Of a DNA stretch of 6,496 nucleotides, positions 1-5,615 are shown in pieces. The position numbers and the translations under genes are program-made. The stretch spans positions 1 to 6,496 of the forward strand of contig CAJXUO010000078.1 in NCBI GenBank assembly GCA_913061425.1, in the 5' to 3' direction. The notes beneath the pieces are model-generated. The model was given only the letters and a program-made list of their open reading frames with translations. It made no database searches and was not told the origin of the DNA. Every line of letters starts with the position of its first letter. Position 1 is the first letter of the stretch. Origin of the DNA: an uncultured Lutibacter sp. Its GTDB lineage: Bacteria; Bacteroidota; Bacteroidia; Flavobacteriales; Flavobacteriaceae.

Positions 1-46
1 AGATGTAGAGAGGTCTCGTGGGCTCGGAGATGTGTATAAGAGACAG
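1..46 (+). other. Illumina Nextera i7 adapter remnant (non-genomic)
   Basis: Positions 1-4 (AGAT) match the end of the P7 primer. Positions 5-12 (GTAGAGAG) match an 8-base i7 index that I recall as Nextera N707. Positions 13-46 match the Nextera Read 2 adapter, and its last 19 bases (28-46, AGATGTGTATAAGAGACAG) are the Tn5 mosaic end. The order P7, index, Read 2, insert is exactly that of a library molecule, so this is untrimmed adapter at a contig end and not a natural transposon. Translating it gives the familiar contaminant peptide MCIRDR in front of DeoD. Confidence 0.98.
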
Positions 47-47
47 A

Positions 48-737
48 CATATAGGAGCGAAAAAAGGAGAAATTGCAGAAACAGTATTATTACCTGGTGA
101 TCCATTAAGAGCAAAGTGGATAGCAGAAACATTTTTGGATAATGTAGTGTGTTATAATAAAGTTCGTGGAATGTTTGGTTTTACGGGAACATATAATGGT
201 AAAAAAGTGTCAATTCAAGGGACAGGAATGGGAATTCCATCTGCATTAATTTATGCAAATGAATTAATAACGCAATTTGGAGTTAAAAATTTAATTCGAG
301 TTGGTTCTGCGGGTTCTTATCAGAAAGAAGTTAAGATTAGAGATATTGTATTGGCAATGGCAGGTTCTACAACTTCAGGAATCAATGCACAGCGTTTTCA
401 TGGTGCAAGTTATGCACCAACAGCAAGTTTTGAGCTGTTTAATAAAGCAGTAATTACAGCAAAAGAAAAAAACATTCCAATTAAAGCAGGAAACGTATTA
501 AGTTCTGATGAGTTTTATACTGATAATTTTGAAGATTATAAACATTGGGCAGAATTTGGAGTATTGTGTGTAGAAATGGAAACTGCGGGTTTATATACTA
601 CTGCAGCAAAACATAATGTAAATGCATTATCCATTTTAACAATTTCAGATAGTTTAGTTACTAATGAAAGAACTTCTGCTAAAGAGAGAGAACACACTTT
701 TAAAGAAATGATAGAAATCGCACTAAGATTAGTTTAA
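48..737 (+). CDS. deoD: Purine nucleoside phosphorylase, DeoD type (5' partial)
   Basis: Cytoplasmic purine salvage enzyme that splits purine (deoxy)ribonucleosides with phosphate into base and (deoxy)ribose-1-phosphate; the family is usually a homohexamer. The first genomic codon is His at 48-50, which aligns with His4 of E. coli DeoD, so only about three codons are lost to the adapter. An in-frame GTG at 18 lies in adapter and is not the start. Counting from His4, the active-site residues I know for E. coli fall at the same numbers: Gly20 and Arg24 (PGDPLRAK), Arg43 (VRGM), Arg87 and Ser90 (IRVGSAG), Glu179-Met180-Glu181 (VEMET), Asp204 (ISD) and Arg217 (KERE). The native protein would be about 232 residues, close to the usual 233-239. 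The stop at 735-737 is two bases before hemN, suggesting co-transcription. There is no catalytic defect visible. Confidence 0.95.
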   Translation, partial: HIGAKKGEIAETVLLPGDPLRAKWIAETFLDNVVCYNKVRGMFGFTGTYNGKKVSIQGTGMGIPSALIYANELITQFGVKNLIRVGSAGSYQKEVKIRDIVLAMAGSTTSGINAQRFHGASYAPTASFELFNKAVITAKEKNIPIKAGNVLSSDEFYTDNFEDYKHWAEFGVLCVEMETAGLYTTAAKHNVNALSILTISDSLVTNERTSAKEREHTFKEMIEIALRLV

Positions 738-739
738 TT

Positions 740-2098
740 ATGAAATCGTTAATAAAAAAATATAATATTCCAGGACCAAGATATACTAGTTACCCTACAG
801 TTCCATTTTGGGATAATCAAAGTTTTTCTAAAGATAAATGGATTGCTTCTTTTCAAAAATCTTTCATTCAGAGCAATCATAAAGGAATAAGTATATATAT
901 CCACCTTCCTTTTTGTGAGAGTCTCTGTACTTTTTGTGCATGTCATAAACACATAACTAAAAGACACGAAGTAGAAGGCAGTTATATTAATGCTGTTTTG
1001 AAAGAGTGGGAATTATATACAGATATATTGGTTGAAAAACCAATAATAAAAGAAATTCACTTAGGAGGAGGTACGCCCACTTTTTTTTCTGGCGTGAACC
1101 TTGAAAAAATTATAAAAGGTATTTTGAAAAAATCTGAATTGCATAGTAAATATGAGTTCAGTTTTGAAGGTCATCCAAACAATACAACTAGAGAACAATT
1201 ACAAATTTTATATGATATTGGATTTACTCGAGTAAGTTTTGGTGTTCAAGATTATAATAAAAAAGTTCAAGTTGCCATTAATAGAGTTCAATCATTTGAG
1301 CAGGTTAAAAAAGTCACTAAACTGGCAAGAGAAATTGGGTATACTTCAGTTAGTCATGATTTAATTTTCGGATTACCATTTCAAACATTAGATAATATTA
1401 TTGATACAATAAATAAAACTAAAAAATTACTTCCAGACAGAATTTCATTTTATAGTTACGCACATGTTCCTTGGGTGAAAGGTGTAGGTCAAAGAGGTTT
1501 TAACGAAGAACATTTACCAAAAGGGGAGGAGAAAAGAAGGTTGTATGAAGTAAGTAAAATGATGCTTGAAGATTTGGGATATTGTGAAATTGGGATGGAT
1601 CATTTTGCTTTAAAATCTGATAGTTTATATAAATTGTCAGAAAAAAAGAAATTGCATAGAAATTTCATGGGTTATACTACAAATGAAACTCAATTAATGG
1701 TTGGTCTTGGTATGTCGGCAATTAGTGACAGTTGGTATGGTTTTGCTCAAAATGTAAAGACAACCAAAGAGTATTTAAAAATAGTTGAATCTGGAGAATT
1801 ACCAGTATTCCGAGGGCATATTTTGTCTAAAGAAGATTTAATTATTAGACGTCACATTCTTAATATCATGTGTAATTTAACTACATCATGGCAAAAAGAA
1901 GAACATCAATTTTCGAATATTGAAAATACATTAGAATTGTTGAAAGAAATGGAAAAAGATAAACTTGTAGTGATAGAGAATAAAACTTTAAAAGTACCTG
2001 AAGAAGCAGTAGCATTTATAAGGAATGTTTGTATGAGTTTTGATAAGTACTTACTAAATAGCAAGCCAGACACTCAACTTTTTTCAAGTACAATTTAA
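740..2098 (+). CDS. hemN: Oxygen-independent coproporphyrinogen III oxidase (radical SAM)
   Basis: Cytoplasmic radical-SAM enzyme that decarboxylates coproporphyrinogen III to protoporphyrinogen IX without O2, a late step of heme synthesis. The 452 residues match full-length HemN. The N-terminal YNIPGPRYTSYPT (about 8-20) is a HemN signature that shorter HemW-like proteins lack. The 4Fe-4S motif is C59-x3-C63-x2-C66-x-C68, with Tyr53 before it. The SAM-binding GGGTPT is at 109-114, EGHPNN at 143-148, GVQD at 168-171 and HDLIFGLP at 206-213. A C-terminal HemN domain occupies roughly 360-452. One small oddity is Ala67 where E. coli has Gly (FCACH against FCGCN). The ATG at 740 starts directly at the conserved N-terminus, two bases after the deoD stop and without a visible Shine-Dalgarno sequence. 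Its place before a cbb3 oxidase operon fits heme supply at low oxygen. Confidence 0.96.
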   Translation: MKSLIKKYNIPGPRYTSYPTVPFWDNQSFSKDKWIASFQKSFIQSNHKGISIYIHLPFCESLCTFCACHKHITKRHEVEGSYINAVLKEWELYTDILVEKPIIKEIHLGGGTPTFFSGVNLEKIIKGILKKSELHSKYEFSFEGHPNNTTREQLQILYDIGFTRVSFGVQDYNKKVQVAINRVQSFEQVKKVTKLAREIGYTSVSHDLIFGLPFQTLDNIIDTINKTKKLLPDRISFYSYAHVPWVKGVGQRGFNEEHLPKGEEKRRLYEVSKMMLEDLGYCEIGMDHFALKSDSLYKLSEKKKLHRNFMGYTTNETQLMVGLGMSAISDSWYGFAQNVKTTKEYLKIVESGELPVFRGHILSKEDLIIRRHILNIMCNLTTSWQKEEHQFSNIENTLELLKEMEKDKLVVIENKTLKVPEEAVAFIRNVCMSFDKYLLNSKPDTQLFSSTI

Positions 2099-2111
2099 GT
2101 TTTTTTAAAAC

Positions 2112-2125
2112 ATGATAAATATCAT
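2112..2125. promoter_or_regulatory. Candidate FNR/CRP-family operator
   Basis: ATGATAAATATCAT has perfect inverted half-sites ATGAT and ATCAT around a four-base centre. Its TGAT-N4-ATCA core matches the FNR consensus TTGAT-N4-ATCAA at all but the outermost base on each side. It lies in the only sizeable gap of the window, 51 bases before ccoS. FNR-family regulators commonly control cbb3 oxidase operons in other bacteria; that such a protein acts here is inference. The dyad extends imperfectly to 2107-2130 (AAAA and TTTT arms with one mismatch), so a weak AT-rich hairpin ending hemN transcription is an alternative or additional reading. Confidence 0.6.
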
Positions 2126-2129
2126 ATTT

Positions 2130-2155
2130 TTTGAATCATTCTAGAAGTAATTTCG
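2130..2155 (+). promoter_or_regulatory. Possible Bacteroidota-type promoter for the cco operon
   Basis: TAATTTCG at 2148-2155 matches the Bacteroidota -7 consensus TAnnTTTG at all but one defined base. A TTTG at 2130-2133 could be the upstream element, but the 14-base spacing is shorter than the usual 17-23. If transcription starts at about 2160, the centre of the dyad at 2112-2125 would lie near -41.5, the classic position for class II activation by FNR/CRP proteins. A weak upstream element is common at activator-dependent promoters. AT-rich sequence gives many chance matches, so this is tentative. Confidence 0.35.
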
Positions 2156-2176
2156 AACTATAACTTCAATTAAGGT

Positions 2177-2341
2177 ATGAGTGTTATATATATATTATTA
2201 GGCGTAAGCATAGTTGTTGCTATTGTTTTTTTTGCTGCATTTATTATGGCAGTAAAAAATGGACAGTATGACGACTCATATACACCTTCAGTAAGAATGC
2301 TATTTGAAGATGAAATAGTAAAAGAGAAACCAAAAAAATAA
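2177..2341 (+). CDS. ccoS: Cbb3-type oxidase assembly protein CcoS
   Basis: A 54-residue single-pass membrane protein starting MSVIYILLGVSIVV. A hydrophobic segment spans about residues 3-25, followed by the CcoS signature AVKNGQYDD (25-33) and YTPSVRMLF (35-43), then a charged lysine-rich tail (KEKPKK). Known CcoS proteins are about 50-70 residues and are needed to insert heme and copper cofactors into the CcoN subunit; the protein is not part of the mature oxidase. The ATG at 2177 is the only reasonable start because an in-frame TAA lies at 2171-2173. It is probably the first gene of the cco operon, with the operator-like dyad just upstream and ccoNO beginning 32 bases downstream. An overlapping open frame on the opposite strand is only its shadow. 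Confidence 0.93.
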   Translation: MSVIYILLGVSIVVAIVFFAAFIMAVKNGQYDDSYTPSVRMLFEDEIVKEKPKK

Positions 2342-2373
2342 TTCAAATCAAAATAGGTTAACAATTAATTATT

Positions 2374-4557
2374 ATGGAGTTACAACAGTTTTATTACGAT
2401 AATAAGATCGTTAAAAAATTTATCTACGCAACCATTATTTGGGGAATAGTAGGAATGTCTGTAGGATTACTTCTTGCATTTATGTTCTTATTTCCAAACT
2501 TGACTGATGGGATTTCTTGGTTAAGCTTTGGACGATTAAGACCTTTACACACCAATGCCGTAATTTTCGCATTTGTAGGGAATGCAATTTTTGCAGGAGT
2601 TTACTACTCTTCACAAAGGTTGTTGAAGGCAAGAATGTACAGCGATTTATTAAGTAAAATTAATTTTTGGGGTTGGCAATTAATAATTATTGGAGCTGCA
2701 ATATCATTGCCTTTAGGATATACTACTTCTAAAGAATACGCAGAGTTAGAATGGCCCTTTGATATCGCTATTGCTGTAATATGGGTAGCTTTTGGAATAA
2801 ACCTTATTGGAACAATTTTAAAAAGAAGACAGCGACACATGTACGTTGCTATTTGGTTCTATTTAGCCACATTTGTCACAGTAGCTGTACTTCATATTTT
2901 TAATAGTTTAGCATTGCCTGTAAGCGCAATGAAAAGTTATTCAGTATATGCAGGAGTTCAAGATGCATTGGTACAATGGTGGTATGGTCATAATGCCGTA
3001 GCATTCTTTTTAACCACTCCTTTTTTAGGACTTATGTATTATTTTGTCCCGAAAGCGGCTAATAGACCTGTATATTCATATCGTTTATCAATTGTACATT
3101 TTTGGTCATTGATATTTATCTACATATGGGCAGGTCCACACCATTTACTGTATACAGCACTTCCAGAATGGGCTCAAAACTTAGGAGTTGCATTTTCGAT
3201 TATGTTATTAATGCCTTCTTGGGGAGGAATGATAAACGGATTACTTACACTAAGAGGTGCTTGGGATAAAGTCCGTACAGATCCAGTTTTAAAATTTATG
3301 GTTGTTGCAATTACAGGTTACGGAATGGCAACGTTTGAAGGGCCAATGCTTGCTCTTAAAAATGTGAATTCGATTGCACATTATACAGATTGGATTATAG
3401 CACATGTTCACGTAGGAGCATTAGCATGGAATGGATTTCTAACTTTTGGGATGATATATTGGATGGTGCCTAGAATGTTCAAAACTAAATTATATTCAAT
3501 TAAGTTGGCAAACTTTCATTTCTGGATAGGAACTTTAGGAATTATATTATATGCCTTACCGATGTACGTTGCAGGATTTGTGCAAGCAAGTATGTGGAAA
3601 CAATTTAATCCTGATGGAACGTTGACTTATGGTAATTTCCTAGAAACTGTTTTTGAAATTATTCCAATGTATCGGATGCGTGCAATAGGAGGATCTATGT
3701 TTATAGTAGGGATGTTCATATTGGCCTACAATATTGTTCGAACAATTCGACAAGGAAGTACTGTTGAAGACGAATTGGCTGAAGCACCTGCTTTACAAAA
3801 AGTTTCAAAAAGAAGAGTTAAAGGAGAGGGATGGCATACATGGCTTGAACGTAAGCCAATCAGACTTACTATTTATGCAACTATTGCAATTTTAATAGGA
3901 GGGATTGTGCAAATTGTACCAACAATTCTAGTAAAATCAAATATTCCGACAATCAGTAGTGTAAAACCTTATACACCATTAGAATTAGAAGGAAGAGATA
4001 TTTATATACGTGAAGGTTGTGTAGGATGTCACTCACAGATGATACGTCCTTTTCGTAGTGAAGTAGAACGCTATGGTGAATATTCTAAAGCGGGAGAGTT
4101 TGTGTACGATCATCCATTCTTATGGGGATCGAAGCGTACTGGTCCAGATTTACATAGAATCGGTGGAAAATACTCAGACAATTGGCATTTGAATCATATG
4201 TATGATCCACAAAGTACTTCGAGTGGTTCTATCATGCCAGCATATCAGTGGATTATTAGAGACAAACTTGATAAATCACAAACTGAAGCAAAAATGAAGG
4301 TTATGGTGAAATTGGGTGTTCCTTATTCAGAAGAAGAAATTGAAAACGCGCAACAAAGCATGTCAGATCAAGGAACTCAGATAGAAAAAAACCTGTATTC
4401 AGATCCAGATTTTGCGACTACTTATGAGTCTGATAAACTTGAAGGAGGAGATGAGTTTATTGAAATGAGAGATCGTGAGATTGTTGCCGTAATTGCTTAT
4501 TTACAACGATTAGGGACAGATATAAAAGTTAAAGAAACAGAAACTTCAAAAAATTAA
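2374..4557 (+). CDS. ccoNO: Cbb3-type cytochrome c oxidase, fused subunits I and II (CcoN-CcoO)
   Basis: Catalytic core of the high-affinity cbb3 oxidase in the inner membrane, reducing O2 to water with electrons from cytochrome c and pumping protons. Residues 1 to about 460 are CcoN with about 12 membrane segments. By comparison with Pseudomonas stutzeri, His59 and His346 bind the low-spin heme b, His344 the high-spin heme b3, and His206, His256 and His257 the CuB. Tyr250 is the residue cross-linked to the CuB histidine, and Glu322 is the conserved glutamate near b3. A linker of about 35 residues leads to the CcoO part: a membrane anchor at about 497-520, LEGRDIYIREGC, a heme c site C549-V-G-C552-H553 and the axial Met621 in IMPAY. 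The 727 residues match the sum of separate CcoN and CcoO. The ATG at 2374 follows an in-frame stop at 2359-2361; no Shine-Dalgarno is visible. No ligand is missing. Confidence 0.97.
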   Translation: MELQQFYYDNKIVKKFIYATIIWGIVGMSVGLLLAFMFLFPNLTDGISWLSFGRLRPLHTNAVIFAFVGNAIFAGVYYSSQRLLKARMYSDLLSKINFWGWQLIIIGAAISLPLGYTTSKEYAELEWPFDIAIAVIWVAFGINLIGTILKRRQRHMYVAIWFYLATFVTVAVLHIFNSLALPVSAMKSYSVYAGVQDALVQWWYGHNAVAFFLTTPFLGLMYYFVPKAANRPVYSYRLSIVHFWSLIFIYIWAGPHHLLYTALPEWAQNLGVAFSIMLLMPSWGGMINGLLTLRGAWDKVRTDPVLKFMVVAITGYGMATFEGPMLALKNVNSIAHYTDWIIAHVHVGALAWNGFLTFGMIYWMVPRMFKTKLYSIKLANFHFWIGTLGIILYALPMYVAGFVQASMWKQFNPDGTLTYGNFLETVFEIIPMYRMRAIGGSMFIVGMFILAYNIVRTIRQGSTVEDELAEAPALQKVSKRRVKGEGWHTWLERKPIRLTIYATIAILIGGIVQIVPTILVKSNIPTISSVKPYTPLELEGRDIYIREGCVGCHSQMIRPFRSEVERYGEYSKAGEFVYDHPFLWGSKRTGPDLHRIGGKYSDNWHLNHMYDPQSTSSGSIMPAYQWIIRDKLDKSQTEAKMKVMVKLGVPYSEEEIENAQQSMSDQGTQIEKNLYSDPDFATTYESDKLEGGDEFIEMRDREIVAVIAYLQRLGTDIKVKETETSKN

Positions 4558-4561
4558 AATT

Positions 4562-4750
4562 ATGTTGAAATTTGTTAAAAATCATATGGAAAGTATCACG
4601 GGAATAGAAATTTACCCGCTTATTTCATTACTCATATTTTTCACCTTTTTTGTAGTTTTATTTTGGTGGGTTTTAACTGCTAAAAAAGCATATATAAATA
4701 AGGTGAGTAATATCCCTTTTGAATCAACTTCTAATAATCAAGAATCATGA
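4562..4750 (+). CDS. ccoQ: Cbb3-type oxidase small subunit CcoQ/FixQ (subunit IV)
   Basis: A 62-residue protein with one clear membrane helix at about residues 17-39 (YPLISLLIFFTFFVVLFWWV), followed by a basic TAKKAY segment and a polar tail. Length, the aromatic FWW at the end of the helix and the place between ccoNO and ccoP all fit CcoQ, which in other bacteria stabilises the association of CcoP with the oxidase core. Sequence conservation in this family is low, so the call leans on topology and context. It starts four bases after the ccoNO stop, and its TGA overlaps the ccoP ATG in an ATGA (4747-4750), implying translational coupling. Confidence 0.85.
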   Translation: MLKFVKNHMESITGIEIYPLISLLIFFTFFVVLFWWVLTAKKAYINKVSNIPFESTSNNQES

Positions 4751-5601
4751 AATCATATATAAAAACATTTTTTTTTGGTCTAATTCTCCTTGTAGTTATT
4801 TGGTATTTTTCAAAACCAATAAGTGCTTTAGAATTAGTTGAAAAACCAGAAATTGTATTTGCCTTAATGGTTTTATTCTTGGCAGTTTTATTTAATGGGA
4901 AAATTGCTAAAAACCTTAATGAATCTCGATTTAAAAAATTATCAGAAGAAGAGAAAAAGAAATGTGCAGTTCAGAATGATTGGCTGAGTACTACGTACAA
5001 GAAATTACTTGGTAGCAAACCTATGGAGGAAGAGCATGAAATTATATTGGATCATAACTATGATGGTATCCGAGAGTTAGATAACAACTTGCCGCCTTGG
5101 TGGGTATATGGGTTTTATGCATCAATAGTTTTTGCAGTATTCTATATGTTTAAATATCATGTTTTTAATGGTGATAATCAGTATGATGAATTAAATACGG
5201 AATATGCAGAAGCAAAGATTGCAATTGAAGAATATAAAAAAACAGCTAAAAACTTAGTAGACTTTAATACAGTAGAAGTATTAACTGAAATTAATGATAT
5301 AAGTGCTGGAAAGAAAATATTTGAGATGAATTGCGTTGCCTGTCATAAAGCTGATGGTGGAGGTGGAATAGGACCTAATCTAACGGATAAATATTGGATT
5401 TTAGGTGGAGGTATCAAAAACGTTTTTAAAACAATTTCTGAAGGTGGCCGAGATGGAAAAGGTATGATTGCTTGGAAACAAAGTTTAAAACCTCTTGAAA
5501 TGGCTCAAGTTTCTAGTTACTTATTACAATTCCAAGGAACAACTCCTACTGATTCTAAAGCAGCAGAAGGTGATGAATGGATTGAAGAAGTTGATAATTA
5601 A
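4747..5601 (+). CDS. ccoP: Cbb3-type cytochrome c oxidase subunit III, single-heme CcoP
   Basis: Membrane-anchored cytochrome c subunit (284 residues) that passes electrons from soluble or membrane donors to CcoO. Hydrophobic segments are at about 6-22, 36-50 and 118-138. Just before the third is the CcoP hallmark YDGIRELDNNLPPWW (105-119). A helical region (about 145-170) leads to one cytochrome c domain: GKKIFEMNCVACH with heme-binding Cys196, Cys199 and His200, GPNL at 209-212, and Met240 (GKGM) as the likely axial ligand. Proteobacterial CcoP has two CxxCH sites; only one is present here and there is no degenerate second one, as I expect for Bacteroidota. The tail 265-284 is acidic. The start overlaps the ccoQ stop by four bases, and a run of nine T at 4768-4776 lies in the first helix without breaking the frame. 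Confidence 0.95.
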   Translation: MKSYIKTFFFGLILLVVIWYFSKPISALELVEKPEIVFALMVLFLAVLFNGKIAKNLNESRFKKLSEEEKKKCAVQNDWLSTTYKKLLGSKPMEEEHEIILDHNYDGIRELDNNLPPWWVYGFYASIVFAVFYMFKYHVFNGDNQYDELNTEYAEAKIAIEEYKKTAKNLVDFNTVEVLTEINDISAGKKIFEMNCVACHKADGGGGIGPNLTDKYWILGGGIKNVFKTISEGGRDGKGMIAWKQSLKPLEMAQVSSYLLQFQGTTPTDSKAAEGDEWIEEVDN

Positions 5602-5605
5602 TCAA
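5591..5605. repeat. Small inverted repeat at the ccoP stop codon
   Basis: TTGATAATTAATCAA has perfect half-sites TTGAT and ATCAA separated by five bases, and spans the last ccoP codons and its TAA. The half-sites equal the FNR consensus, but the FNR spacer is four bases, so binding is doubtful. It lies 10 bases before the proposed ccoG start and could form only a five-pair AT-rich hairpin. No function is assigned. Confidence 0.3.
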
Positions 5606-5615
5606 AAGTTTAATA

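Noticed and set aside
28..46. Tn5 mosaic end suggesting a natural IS50/Tn5 transposon
   Set aside because: It is embedded in the full Nextera Read 2 adapter with a P7 end and index, which is a library-preparation product.
749..967. 72-codon open frame on the minus strand
   Set aside because: It is entirely antisense to the well-conserved 5' part of hemN, including the cluster-binding region, and is a shadow frame.
1081..1088. Run of eight T in hemN as a possible frameshift site
   Set aside because: The HemN reading frame is continuous and well conserved on both sides (GGGTPTFFS), so there is no sign of a shift.
2099..2132. Strong rho-independent terminator after hemN
   Set aside because: The hairpin is nearly pure A/T with five perfect pairs and a T run; it would be weak, and the symmetric TGAT-N4-ATCA core is better explained as a protein-binding site.
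2170..2364. 64-codon open frame on the minus strand
   Set aside because: It lies antisense over ccoS, whose + strand translation has clear family signatures; the minus frame resembles nothing I recognise.
2604..2840. 78-codon open frame on the minus strand
   Set aside because: It is antisense to CcoN membrane helices; long antisense frames are common opposite hydrophobic AT-rich coding sequence.
4768..4776. Run of nine T near the start of ccoP as a phase-variation tract
   Set aside because: It encodes Phe-Phe-Phe in the first membrane helix, where such runs are expected in AT-rich genomes; phase-variable expression of an essential oxidase subunit is unlikely and the frame is intact.
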